A program made the position numbers and the translations under genes. This document shows, piece after piece, positions 10,333 through 19,739 of a DNA stretch of 64,000 nucleotides. This stretch comes from Rhodopseudomonas_A palustris_F. Lineage in GTDB: Bacteria > Pseudomonadota > Alphaproteobacteria > Rhizobiales > Xanthobacteraceae. Numbering within the stretch: position 1 is the stretch's first letter; every line of letters begins with the position of its first letter. The stretch is from assembly GCF_000013745.1 (NCBI RefSeq), contig NC_007925.1, forward strand, positions 3,844,001 through 3,908,000, written 5' to 3'. The notes below the pieces were generated by a model. That model was not told the DNA's origin and did no database searches. It saw only the letters and a program-made list of their open reading frames with translations.

Positions 10333-11295
10333 TTACGCGCGCGCCGCCAGCTCAACCTGATGCGGCAGCGGCCGCCCGGCAAAGAACGCCGCGAGGTTTC
10401 CGATCACGCAGTCCTGCATCGCGATGTGGGATTCGGCGGTGTGGCCGCCGAGATGCGGGGTCAGCACCACGTTGGACAAGGCACTGAGCGCACCCGGCGC
10501 GAGCGGCTCGACCTCGAACACGTCGAGCCCGGCGCCGGCGATGGCGTGATCCTGCAGCGCCGCCAGCAATGCGGCCTGATCGATCACCGAGCCGCGGGAG
10601 ATGTTGATCACGATGCCGCCCTGGCCGAGCCGCTGCAGCATCGCGGCGTCGATGATGTGCCGTGTCGCGGGGCCGGCGCGCACCGCGATCATCAGCACGT
10701 CGCACCACTCGACCAGCGCTTCCAGGCTCGCATGATAAGTATAAGGCACGTCGTGCTGCGAGCGGCTGTAGTAACCGACCTCGGTCTCGAACGCAGCGGC
10801 ACGCGCCGCGATCTTGCGGCCGATCTCGCCCATGCCGTAGACGCCGACGCGGCGGCCGGTCATTCCGCGTGGCGGCGCCAACCGCAGCGACGGCTGCCCC
10901 GCCGCCCAGCCGCCGCTGCGGATGTAAGCGTCGGCCGGAAGTAACTGCCGTGTCACCGCCAGCAGCAGCGTCATCGCCAGGTCCGCGACCGCCGCCGCAT
11001 TGGCCGCCGGGCTGTGGCCGATCACGATGCCGCGCTCGGCCGCGGCGGCGCGGTCGATGCCGTCAAAGCCGGTGCCGTAGCAGACGATCGCGCCGAGCTT
11101 CGGCAGGCTCTGCATCACCGCGCGGCCGAGCGGCTCGGCGCCGGCGGTGATCACCGCGCGAACGTCACCGAGCTCGTCGGCGCTGAACGCCTCGCGCGGC
11201 AGTTTGCCTTCGGCGTCGATCAGCTCGAAGCGCGCGGCGATCCGCGTCAGCATCGCTTTCGAGAACGGGGAATAGATCAGAACCTTGCCGTCCAT
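10333..11295 (-). CDS. D-isomer-specific 2-hydroxyacid dehydrogenase (hydroxypyruvate/glyoxylate reductase-like)
   Basis: This 320-residue NAD(P)-dependent enzyme interconverts 2-oxo and D-2-hydroxy acids. The Rossmann motif is VGVYGMGEIGRKIA (about residues 150–163). The catalytic triad is visible as Arg in 'RAGPATRHII', Glu in 'DVFEVEPLAPG' and His in 'VLTPHLGGHTAES'. The start has GAGGTAT upstream. It is the first gene after the terminator of the L11–L1 operon and probably has its own promoter. The natural substrate is not predictable; hydroxypyruvate or glyoxylate is the usual assignment. Confidence 0.85.
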   Translation of the reverse strand: MDGKVLIYSPFSKAMLTRIAARFELIDAEGKLPREAFSADELGDVRAVITAGAEPLGRAVMQSLPKLGAIVCYGTGFDGIDRAAAAERGIVIGHSPAANAAAVADLAMTLLLAVTRQLLPADAYIRSGGWAAGQPSLRLAPPRGMTGRRVGVYGMGEIGRKIAARAAAFETEVGYYSRSQHDVPYTYHASLEALVEWCDVLMIAVRAGPATRHIIDAAMLQRLGQGGIVINISRGSVIDQAALLAALQDHAIAGAGLDVFEVEPLAPGALSALSNVVLTPHLGGHTAESHIAMQDCVIGNLAAFFAGRPLPHQVELAARA

Positions 11296-11317
11296 AGCCA
11301 GATACCTCCCTCGAGCA

Positions 11318-11357
11318 TAAAAAAGGGGCGAAATCGGTTGCCCCGATTTCGCCCCTG
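11318..11357 (-). terminator. Intrinsic terminator after rplA
   Basis: On the minus strand GGGGCGAAATCGG and its complement CCGATTTCGCCCC form a long perfect stem with a tiny loop. This is followed directly by TTTTTT, a textbook rho-independent terminator. It sits 22 bases after the rplA stop, so the secE–rplA transcript ends here and rplJ must have its own promoter. Confidence 0.9.
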
Positions 11358-11379
11358 GTTTGTCGCAAGATTTTCAGGC

Positions 11380-12072
<693 letters not shown>

Positions 12073-12078
12073 GACCCG

Positions 12079-12507
12079 TTACCCCGCTACTTGAAGGCCC
12101 ATCGAACGGGCGGAGCCCTCGACCATTTTCATGGCCGCTTCGATGGAGTCGCAATTCAAATCCTTCATCTTCCGCTCGGCGATCTCACGCACCTGCGCGG
12201 AGGTCACCTTGCCGGCGACGTCGCGGCCCGGCAGCTTCGAGCCGGACTTGACGTTGGCGGCCTGCTTGAGAAAGAACGACATCGGCGGGGTCTTCATTTC
12301 GAAGGTGAACGAACGATCGGCGTAGATCGTGATCACCACCGGAATCGGGGTGTTCTTCTCTTCCTTCTGGGTCTGCGCGTTGAACGCCTTGCAGAACTCC
12401 ATGATGTTGAGGCCGCGCTGACCAAGCGCGGGACCGATCGGGGGCGAAGGATTCGCCGCACCGGCCGGCACCTGCAATTTCAGGTATCCGGTCACTTTCT
12501 TTGCCAT
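12079..12507 (-). CDS. rplK: 50S ribosomal protein L11
   Basis: This 142-residue protein of the GTPase-associated centre begins MAKKVTGYLKLQVPAG. It keeps the proline-rich 'ANPSPPIGPALGQRGLNIME' linker that contacts thiostrepton and release factors, and the rRNA-binding C-terminal domain ending 'EGSARSMGLQVAG'. It is in the standard nusG–rplK–rplA order. Confidence 0.98.
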   Translation of the reverse strand: MAKKVTGYLKLQVPAGAANPSPPIGPALGQRGLNIMEFCKAFNAQTQKEEKNTPIPVVITIYADRSFTFEMKTPPMSFFLKQAANVKSGSKLPGRDVAGKVTSAQVREIAERKMKDLNCDSIEAAMKMVEGSARSMGLQVAG

Positions 12508-12573
12508 GCTCTTCTCCTTGTTAGTGGTGCGGCTGCGAGCGGCTGGCGACCGCCCTCACCTTCCACGATAAAA

Positions 12574-12652
12574 GCGAATAGGGAGTAGCGAATAGCGAAT
12601 GGTGCTACCGCGTCTCCTGTTCCCTATTCGCTATTCCCTATTCGCCATTCGC
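12574..12652. repeat. Inverted repeat between nusG and rplK
   Basis: Imperfect arms built of the short words GCGAATAG and GGGAATAG and their complements (CTATTCGC, CTATTCCC) surround a GC-rich centre. It could form a stem of about 25 bp in the nusG–rplK mRNA. The composition suggests a spreading palindromic element that landed inside the ribosomal operon. There is no T-run, so full termination is unlikely. Confidence 0.7.
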
Positions 12653-12656
12653 GACT

Positions 12657-13187
12657 TTAAACCTTCTCGACCTGACCGAATTCCAATTCCACCGGCGTCG
12701 CGCGGCCGAAGATCGACACCGCGACCTTGACCCGCGAGCGGCCCTCGTCGATTTCCTCGACCACGCCGGAGAACGAGGCGAACGGACCATCGGCCACCCG
12801 GACGTTCTCGCCGATTTCGAATGACACCGACGCCTTCGGCCGCTCCACGCCCTCCTGCACCTGGTGCAGAATGCGCATCGCTTCGGGTTCGGAGATCGGC
12901 ATCGGCTTGTTCTCGGCGCCGAGGAAGCCAGTGACCTTCGGGGTGTTCTTGATCAGATGAAACGCTTCGTCGGTGAGTTTCATCTTCACCAGCACGTAGC
13001 CCGGGAAGAATTTGCGCTCAGCGTCGATCTTGCGGCCGCGGCGAACCTCGGTGACCTTCTCGGTCGGGACCAGCACCTGCTCGAACAGGTCCTCCAGTCC
13101 GCGTTGCTTGGCCTGCTCGCGAATCGACTCCGCGACCTTCTTCTCGAAGTTCGAATAGGCGTGAACGATGTACCAGCGCATGCTCAT
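12657..13187 (-). CDS. nusG: Transcription termination/antitermination factor NusG
   Basis: This 176-residue protein couples RNA polymerase to Rho or the ribosome. The NGN domain (MRWYIVHAYSNFEKKVAESI ... FFPGYVLVKMKLTDEAFHLI) and the C-terminal KOW domain (GENVRVADGPFASFSGVVEE) are complete. It may start at the first Met or two codons later at MRWYIV. It lies between secE and rplK as expected. Confidence 0.97.
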   Translation of the reverse strand: MSMRWYIVHAYSNFEKKVAESIREQAKQRGLEDLFEQVLVPTEKVTEVRRGRKIDAERKFFPGYVLVKMKLTDEAFHLIKNTPKVTGFLGAENKPMPISEPEAMRILHQVQEGVERPKASVSFEIGENVRVADGPFASFSGVVEEIDEGRSRVKVAVSIFGRATPVELEFGQVEKV

Positions 13188-13211
13188 GATGTGAATTCCG
13201 TGCGCCTGCCG

Positions 13212-13403
13212 TTAGTGGATGCCAAGTAGGAAGGTGATGAACAGCCGAATAATCTGATCGGCGAAAAAGAAGAAGATCGAGGCCAGCGCCACCATCACGA
13301 ACACCATGATCGTGGTGATCGTGGTTTCGCGGCGCGACGGCCAAGTGACCTTGGAGGTCTCGGTCCGCACTTCTTGCAGGAATTTGAACGGGCTAAAGGC
13401 CAT
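13212..13403 (-). CDS. secE: Preprotein translocase subunit SecE
   Basis: This 63-residue single-span clamp of the SecYEG channel has the amphipathic SecE signature 'FLQEVRTETSKVTWPSRRET' and the hydrophobic segment 'IMVFVMVALASIFFFFADQI'. The short single-helix form is normal in alphaproteobacteria. It lies directly upstream of nusG. Confidence 0.97.
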   Translation of the reverse strand: MAFSPFKFLQEVRTETSKVTWPSRRETTITTIMVFVMVALASIFFFFADQIIRLFITFLLGIH

Positions 13404-13769
13404 CGTCGTGATCCGCGTCCGTGGTCAGGTCGTAAGGGTTTCGGGAATCCGAACAGCCCTCTTGCGCCCAATCCTTTGCCAAAGACAACCCTTTGCCAAG
13501 GATGAGCCGCCAAGCGGGCTCTTTTTTCGGGAAAACAAAGCCGCGTCGGAAATCCGTTAAACCGGGCCGACAGCGAGTGCCGCTGTTTACTGCGGTCAGG
13601 CGCCAAGGTCAAGATCGCCAACCGCCGCCCGCTTGCCCAGCCGGCGGCTTCACCGAGACCGCGAAGTGCTTTGCGCTGGACGGCGAGGCGGTTTGCAGGC
13701 CGCCCTCGCGCGGCATCGCGGCACAGCCCCAGACGCCCCCCGCAATTTGACGTAACCGGCTGATATCGC
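13404..13769. other. tRNA-Trp to secE interval, no gene seen
   Basis: This 366-base gap should carry the promoter of the secE–nusG–rplKA operon or a processing region if tRNA-Trp is co-transcribed. I see no coding potential, no clear promoter boxes and no terminator. Confidence 0.5.
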
Positions 13770-13845
13770 TGGCAGGAGTGGTAGGGCTCGAACCTACGAC
13801 CCCCGGTTTTGGAGACCGGTGCTCTACCAATTGAGCTACACTCCT
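13770..13845 (-). tRNA. trnW: tRNA-Trp (anticodon CCA)
   Basis: This 76-nt cloverleaf has acceptor arms AGGAGTG/CACTCCT, D-arm AGCTCAATTGGTAGAGC, anticodon loop CTCCAAA with CCA, and a T-arm with GGTTCGAGCC. Discriminator G and an encoded CCA end are present. Its place upstream of secE matches the conserved tRNA-Trp–secE–nusG order. Confidence 0.97.
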
Positions 13846-14054
13846 ACGTGACGTCTCTATAGCGAAGGGAATTGCCGCCGTCACGTCCCCCTTTCGGCAA
13901 ATTTGACGCTGCGCCCGATCGCCCTGCGAACCGCTGTCGGGCCCGCGACCCCATAGAGAGTCAAGTCTTTTCAGAATGTTAAGCCAAAGTTGACGCCGCG
14001 GTATTAGACCCGACGAGATTGAAAATCGCTTTCACACGCATTTCGGGGGCCCCG

Positions 14055-16004
14055 ATGCTCGGCATCAAATCCATTTCCGTCCGCATCATGGTGGCGATAT
14101 CGCTGGTCGGGGCGGTGTCCTGCGCCGCGCTGGCGGGATTCGGCATCTGGCGGCAGCAGACCACGGTCGATCTGGCACTCGAACGCGAATTGCGCGACGA
14201 TTACGCCACTATGCTGGCGGCCCTGGACAGCGAGACCCGCACCGCGCTCGCCGTCAGCAAGGCACTCGCCACGATGCCGCAGCTGAAAGCCCTGGTCCGT
14301 GCCGGCGATCGGCCGGGCCTGTTGGCGATGCTCAACGACGCGCTGCGCGATATCAAGCCGCTCGGCCTTGAGTTGATCACCATCCAGGTCCCGCCGGCGC
14401 TGGCGCTGGCGCGGGTGCACAATCCGACCGCATTCGGCGACGACGTCTCGGCCCGCCGCAAGATGGTGGTGCAGGCGTTCCAGACCAAAAAGGCGATCGG
14501 CGGCGTCGAAACCGGACGCGACGTGCTGAATGTCTTCGCCACCACGCCGATCATGGACGGCGCCACCCTGGTCGGCGCCGTCGATATCGGCGCGCCGTTC
14601 GGCGACACCTTCGTGAAAGCGATGAAATCCCGGTTCGGCGTCGACGTCGCGATTCATCAGCTCGACGCCGGCAAGGTCAAGACGCTGGCGACCACCCTCG
14701 CCGAGGCTGCGCCGTCGATCGAGCTGATCCAGCGCGCGCTGGCCGGCCAGACCATCATCGAGACGCGCGGCAGCGACGGCCGCACCTTCGGGCCGATCAA
14801 GAATTTTTCCGGCGATCCGGTCGCCGTTGTGGAAATCGTCCGCGACACCACCGCCTACCAGGCCGTCGCGCGGCAATCGATGATCTGGTTCGCCAGCGTC
14901 ACCGCGATCGCGGTGCTGATTGCCGCGCTGGTCGCCGCCTGGCTCGGCCGCGGCCTTGGCCGGCCGATTCGCGCGCTGGAAGACGCGATGCGCCAGATCA
15001 GTTCGGGCCGACAGGACGTCGTCGTGCCCGGTGCCAAGCGCAGCGACGAGATCGGCTCGATGGCGCGCGCCGTCGAAGTGTTCAAGGACGGTCTCGCCGA
15101 GACCGCACGGCTGCGCGGCGACCAGGAGCAGCAACGCGCCCAGGCCGAGGGCGAACGGCAGAGCACGCTGCAGGCGCTGGCGACGCGCTTCGAGTCCGGC
15201 GTCGGCGGCATCGTCGCCGCGGTCGGCGCGGCCGCGGTCGATCTGCGCACCACCGCGCAATCGATGGCCAGCAATGCCGAGGAAGCCTCCAGCCAGACCA
15301 CTGCCGTCGCCGCCTCCTCGGAAGTGGCCACGCAGAACGCGCAAGCGGTTGCCGCCGCGATCGAAGAGCTCAACGCCTCGGTCAACGAAATCGCGCAGCG
15401 CGTCAACGAATCCGCCAAGGTCGCCGGCTCCGCCCTTGATCAGGCCACCAGCACCAACACCCAGATCAACGCCTTGGCCGAGGCCGCGCAACGCATCGGC
15501 GACGTCGTCAAGCTGATCAGCGAGATCGCCGCGCAGACCAATCTGTTGGCGCTCAACGCCACCATCGAAGCCGCCCGCGCCGGCGACGCCGGCCGCGGCT
15601 TTGCGGTGGTCGCTTCCGAAGTCAAAGCGCTGGCAACGCAGACATCGAAGGCCACCGACGAGATCTCCGCCCAGGTACTGGCGATCCAGAACGCCACCCA
15701 ACTGTCAGTCGACGCGATCGGCGGCATCACCTCCACCATCGGCCAGGTCAGCGAGATCGCCTCGGCGATCGCCGCCGCGGTCGAGCAACAGAGCGCCGCC
15801 ACCCGCGAGATCGCGCAGAACGTCAGCGAAGCCGCGCGCGGCTCCAGCGAAGTCTCGGACAATATCGAGGGCGTCCGCCGCGCCGCTGAGCAGACCGGCG
15901 TCGCCGCGGCCCGGGTGGTCGACTCCTCGGCGGAATTGTCGCGCAACGGCGACCAGTTGCGGACCCAGGTCGACGTGTTCCTGCGCGAAGTGCGCGCCGC
16001 GTAA
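14055..16004 (+). CDS. Methyl-accepting chemotaxis protein (chemoreceptor 1 of a tandem pair)
   Basis: This 649-residue receptor has TM1 at about residues 9–29 (IMVAISLVGAVSCAALAGFG), then a ~250-residue periplasmic Cache-like sensor, then TM2 (FASVTAIAVLIAALVAAWLG, about 283–302). HAMP (GRPIRALEDAMRQISSGRQ) and a long signalling hairpin with the CheA/CheW-binding tip 'NLLALNATIEAARAGDAGRG' follow. There is no C-terminal CheR/CheB pentapeptide. ATG 14055 is preferred over TTG 14019 because it aligns with the start of the second receptor. The signalling half is almost identical to its neighbour, whereas the sensor halves are clearly diverged. Confidence 0.92.
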   Translation: MLGIKSISVRIMVAISLVGAVSCAALAGFGIWRQQTTVDLALERELRDDYATMLAALDSETRTALAVSKALATMPQLKALVRAGDRPGLLAMLNDALRDIKPLGLELITIQVPPALALARVHNPTAFGDDVSARRKMVVQAFQTKKAIGGVETGRDVLNVFATTPIMDGATLVGAVDIGAPFGDTFVKAMKSRFGVDVAIHQLDAGKVKTLATTLAEAAPSIELIQRALAGQTIIETRGSDGRTFGPIKNFSGDPVAVVEIVRDTTAYQAVARQSMIWFASVTAIAVLIAALVAAWLGRGLGRPIRALEDAMRQISSGRQDVVVPGAKRSDEIGSMARAVEVFKDGLAETARLRGDQEQQRAQAEGERQSTLQALATRFESGVGGIVAAVGAAAVDLRTTAQSMASNAEEASSQTTAVAASSEVATQNAQAVAAAIEELNASVNEIAQRVNESAKVAGSALDQATSTNTQINALAEAAQRIGDVVKLISEIAAQTNLLALNATIEAARAGDAGRGFAVVASEVKALATQTSKATDEISAQVLAIQNATQLSVDAIGGITSTIGQVSEIASAIAAAVEQQSAATREIAQNVSEAARGSSEVSDNIEGVRRAAEQTGVAAARVVDSSAELSRNGDQLRTQVDVFLREVRAA

Positions 16005-16161
16005 CAACGGCGGGAGTGCTATATTTTGCAGTTGTCCGCAGCCGCGCCAGCGCACCCCGCTCGCGGGCCACGGGTGAAGCGGTTTCGATTCCCTTAATTC
16101 GACGTTGACGACTGAGAGCTAAGACACCCGACGAAAATCCTTGTTGAAGGTCTGTCGAGCC

Positions 16162-18126
16162 GTGTCCTTGCTAAGCCCTAAGTCCGTTTCCGTCCGAATT
16201 ATGGTCGCCATCTCGCTGGTCAGCGCGGTGTCCTGCGTCGCCCTCGCCGGTTTTGGCGTCTGGCGTCAGCAGGAAGCCGTCGATCTGGCGTTACACCGCG
16301 AATTGCAGACCGACTACGCGAACATTCTCGGGGCCTTGGATGGCGAGACCCGGACCGCGCTGGCGGTCAGTCACAGCCTGGCGACGATGCCGCAACTCAA
16401 GGCCGCGGTCCGCGCCGGCGACCGAGCCGGCGTGCTGGCGCTGCTGAAGGACGCGCTGCGGGACATCAAACCGCTGGGTCTAGAATTGCTCACCGTCCAG
16501 GTGCCGCCGCTCGTGACCCTCGCCCGGCTGCATAAACCCGCCTCATTCGGCGACGACGTCAGGCGCCGGAAGATGATCGTGCAGGTGTTCGAGACCAAGA
16601 AATCCGCCGGCGGCGTGGAGGCCGGCTTCGAGGCGCTGAACATCTTCGGAACCGCGCCGGTGCTCGACGGCGACGCCATGCTCGGCACCGTCGATACCGG
16701 CGCGCCGTTCGGCGCGACATTCGTCAAAACCATGAAGGCCCGCTTCGGCGTCGATATCGCGATCCATCAGCTGAAGGACGACGCGGTCAAGACGCTGGCG
16801 TCCACCCTGTCGACAGCAGCGCCGCAAAAGGCCGTGCTGCAACGCGCACTGAACGGCGAAACCATCATTCAGACCGACGACGCCGACGGACGCCCGACCG
16901 CGGCCACGTTCGGCCCGATCAAGAATTTCTCCGGACAGCCGGTCGCCGTGGTCGAGATCGTCCGTGACACCAGCGCCTATCAGGCGCTCCGGCACACCTC
17001 GATGCTGTGGTTCGCCGGCGCGACCTCGGCCGCCGTGTTGATCGCAGCGCTGATCGCCGCCTGGCTCGGGCGGAGCATCGGTCAGCCGATCCGAGCACTC
17101 GAAGGCGCGATGGCACAGATCACCGCCGGGCACCGCGATGTCACCGTCCCCGGTTCGCAGCGCAACGACGAAATCGGCGCGATGGCCCGTGAGGTCGAGG
17201 TCCTCAAGGATGGACTCGGCGAAGCCGCGCGGTTGCGCGGCGACCAGGAGCAGCAGCGCGCCGAGGCCGAGGCCGAACGGCGGAACACGCTGCAAACGCT
17301 GGCGGCGCGTTTCGAATCCGGCGTCGGCGGCATCGTCGCCGCGGTCGGATCGGCCGCGGTGGATCTGCGCAGCACCGCGCAATCGATGGCACATAATGCC
17401 GAGGAAGCCTCCAGCCAGACCATAGCCGTCGCGGCTTCTTCCGAGGTGGCGACGAAAAACGCACAAGCCGTCGCGGCTGCGATCGAAGAACTCAACGCCT
17501 CGGTCAACGAAATCGCGCAGCGCGTCAACGAATCCGCCAAGGTCGCTGGCTCCGCGCTCGGTCAGGCCAACAGCACCAACGCGCAAATCAACGGACTGGC
17601 CGACGCCGCGCAACGCATCGGCGACGTCGTCAAGCTGATCAGCGAGATCGCGGCGCAGACCAATCTGTTGGCGCTCAACGCCACCATCGAAGCCGCCCGC
17701 GCCGGCGACGCCGGTCGCGGCTTCGCTGTTGTCGCCTCCGAGGTCAAGGCGCTGGCTACCCAGACCTCCAAGGCCACCGACGAGATCTCCGCCCAGGTGC
17801 TGGCAATTCAGAGTGCCACGCAACTCTCGGTCGATGCGATCGGCGGCATCACCTCCACCATCGGCCAGGTCAGCGAGATCGCCTCGGCGATCGCCGCCGC
17901 CGTCGAGCAACAGAGCGCAGCCACCCGCGAGATCGCGCAGAATGTCAGCGAGGCCGCGCGCGGCTCCAGCGAAGTCTCCGACAAAATCGCAGGCGTCCAC
18001 CGCGCCGCCGAGCAGACCGGAGTCGCGGCCTCCCGCGTCGTCGACTCCTCGACGGAATTGTCGCGCAACGGCGAGATGCTGCGAAGCCAGGTCGACGCGT
18101 TCCTGCGCGACGTCCGCGCGGCGTAG
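16162..18126 (+). CDS. Methyl-accepting chemotaxis protein (chemoreceptor 2 of a tandem pair)
   Basis: This 654-residue paralogue of the upstream receptor has the same order of TM1, Cache-like periplasmic sensor, TM2, HAMP and signalling domain. A GTG start at 16162 (GTGTCCTTGCTAAGC) with GAAGG upstream gives a start that aligns with receptor 1. An earlier TTG would add seven residues. The sensor region differs by many substitutions and small insertions (for example DDADGRPTAATFGPIKNF), so the ligands probably differ. The 157-base gap from receptor 1 has no terminator that I can see, so they may be co-transcribed. Confidence 0.92.
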   Translation: MSLLSPKSVSVRIMVAISLVSAVSCVALAGFGVWRQQEAVDLALHRELQTDYANILGALDGETRTALAVSHSLATMPQLKAAVRAGDRAGVLALLKDALRDIKPLGLELLTVQVPPLVTLARLHKPASFGDDVRRRKMIVQVFETKKSAGGVEAGFEALNIFGTAPVLDGDAMLGTVDTGAPFGATFVKTMKARFGVDIAIHQLKDDAVKTLASTLSTAAPQKAVLQRALNGETIIQTDDADGRPTAATFGPIKNFSGQPVAVVEIVRDTSAYQALRHTSMLWFAGATSAAVLIAALIAAWLGRSIGQPIRALEGAMAQITAGHRDVTVPGSQRNDEIGAMAREVEVLKDGLGEAARLRGDQEQQRAEAEAERRNTLQTLAARFESGVGGIVAAVGSAAVDLRSTAQSMAHNAEEASSQTIAVAASSEVATKNAQAVAAAIEELNASVNEIAQRVNESAKVAGSALGQANSTNAQINGLADAAQRIGDVVKLISEIAAQTNLLALNATIEAARAGDAGRGFAVVASEVKALATQTSKATDEISAQVLAIQSATQLSVDAIGGITSTIGQVSEIASAIAAAVEQQSAATREIAQNVSEAARGSSEVSDKIAGVHRAAEQTGVAASRVVDSSTELSRNGEMLRSQVDAFLRDVRAA

Positions 18127-18362
18127 TCTTCGCCGCGGCGCGTCGGCGACCCGCTCCGCGGCAACAGCGCCGCGATACGGCCTGAAACGCTGTGTCGCGG
18201 CGGAAATTCAAAACAGCTTTCCCCGCACAGCTCTGCCGATCGAACGATCCGAGCGTTCGCGCGCCGCGGCCTGTTCAAGCGCGGCATTCTGGTTCAATCT
18301 ATTGCGACACTGCGAAGAAGCCCCCATCGGGCCGCGCACATCATGTTGAATCGGGAGAGGCC

Positions 18363-19592
18363 ATGACCAGTCCAGCGACCGCGCACACCGCAACGCTTGC
18401 CGCCTCGTCGACCCCGCCGCTGCCGCGCGGCAAACCCGAAGCGCTCGGGCTGTCGACGCCGCGCCTCGCCGCCATGTCGGACGCCTTCAAGCGCGAGATC
18501 GACAAGGGCAACATTCCCGGCGTCACCGTGCTGGTCGCCCGCCGCGGCGAGGTCGCCTGGTTCGAGGCGCTGGGACGGCAGAGCCCGGTCGGCGCCGCGC
18601 CGATGACCAAGGACAGCATCTTCCGGATTTTCTCGATGACCAAGCCGATCGTCTCGATCGCCGTCATGCAGCTGGTCGAGGACGGCGCGTTGCTGCTCGA
18701 CGATGCGCTGGCGACCTTCATTCCGGAATTCGCCACGCAGAAAGTCGGCGTCGAGCGCGACGGCCGGCTCGATCTGGTGACGCCCACCCGCGCGATCACC
18801 ATTCAGGACCTGCTGCGCCACACCTCCGGCATCGGCTACGAACATATCGGCGCCGGACCGATCCAGAAAATGTACCTTGAGGCCAAGCTCGGCAGCCGCA
18901 AAATCAGCAACGCCGAACACGCGCGGCTGGTCGCCGGCGTGCCGCTGCTGTGCCAACCCGGCGCCGCGTTCAACTACAGCCGCTCCACCGACATTCTCGG
19001 CCGCGTACTCGAAGTGGTGACCGGCCAAACGCTGGGCGCGGTGTTGCACGAGCGCGTGCTGGCGCCGCTGCAGATGAACGAAACCGCGTTCCACACCGGG
19101 CCTGAGAATGCCTCGCGCCTCGCCGAGCCGTTCGCAAAAGATCCGTGGAGCGGCGAGCCGGTCAAGCTGTTCGACATGCTGGAGCGGCCGACCATGCAGT
19201 CCGGCGGCGGCGGGCTGACCTCAACGACGATGGACTACGCGCGGTTCTGCCAGATGCTGTTGAACGGCGGCACGCTGGACGGCAGCCGCATCATCGGCCG
19301 CAAGACCCTGCAGCTGATGGCGTCGAACCATCTCGGTGCCCACGTCCCCGCCGACAGCTATATCCTGCCGCCCGGCCACGGCTTCGGTCTCGGCTTTGCG
19401 GTGCGCACCCACCAGGGCCTCGCGCCGTTCGCCGGCTCGGTCGGCCAGTTTTTCTGGAGCGGCATCGCCGGCACCTTCTTCTGGATCGATCCCACCGAAG
19501 ATCTGTTCGCGGTGTTCATGTCGCAGGGCCCGGGGCAGCGCGAGCATTTCCGCAATCTGGCGCGCAGCCTGGTCTACGCCGCGGTGGAGTAA
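18363..19592 (+). CDS. Beta-lactamase-family serine hydrolase/esterase
   Basis: This 409-residue enzyme has the class C beta-lactamase/DD-peptidase fold. The nucleophile motif SxxK is SMTK in 'FRIFSMTKPIVSIA' and the Tyr motif is 'FNYSRSTDILGRVLE'. The third region is 'HGFGLGFAVRTHQG', with no classical KTG, as in EstB-type esterases. There is no obvious signal peptide, suggesting a cytoplasmic esterase. GGAGAGG precedes ATG 18363. It is related to the hydrolase at 26693–27982. Substrates could be short-chain esters or amides; antibiotic hydrolysis is not implied. Confidence 0.85.
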   Translation: MTSPATAHTATLAASSTPPLPRGKPEALGLSTPRLAAMSDAFKREIDKGNIPGVTVLVARRGEVAWFEALGRQSPVGAAPMTKDSIFRIFSMTKPIVSIAVMQLVEDGALLLDDALATFIPEFATQKVGVERDGRLDLVTPTRAITIQDLLRHTSGIGYEHIGAGPIQKMYLEAKLGSRKISNAEHARLVAGVPLLCQPGAAFNYSRSTDILGRVLEVVTGQTLGAVLHERVLAPLQMNETAFHTGPENASRLAEPFAKDPWSGEPVKLFDMLERPTMQSGGGGLTSTTMDYARFCQMLLNGGTLDGSRIIGRKTLQLMASNHLGAHVPADSYILPPGHGFGLGFAVRTHQGLAPFAGSVGQFFWSGIAGTFFWIDPTEDLFAVFMSQGPGQREHFRNLARSLVYAAVE

Positions 19593-19613
19593 CTGCGCTC
19601 GCTGCAGCACCAG

Positions 19614-19736
19614 CGTCATCCTGAGGAGCCCGGCGAAGCGGAGCGAAGCCGGGCGTCTCGAAGGATGAGCCTCAGACACCGTCTCCCGTCATCCTTCGAG
19701 GCTCGCCGCAAGAGCGGCGAGCGCCTCAGGATGACG
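19614..19736. repeat. Palindromic repeat, 'GTCATCCTGAGG' type
   Basis: The arms GTCATCCTGAGG and CCTCAGGATGAC bound two inner hairpins (GCCCGGC..GCCGGGC and CTCGCCGC..GCGGCGAG) joined by TCTCGAAGGATGA and TCATCCTTCGAGG. Two more copies lie at 22298–22432 and 22525–22597. All three are in convergent or terminal gaps. Confidence 0.8.
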
Positions 19737-19739
19737 TCG

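Noticed and set aside
13609..13884. Apparent ORF (VAQLVEHRSPKPGVVGSSPT) over the tRNA
   Set aside because: This is the well-known spurious translation of a tRNA gene on the minus strand.
18363..19592. Antibiotic-resistance beta-lactamase
   Set aside because: It has SxxK but no KTG triad and no signal peptide; it fits esterase-type relatives better.
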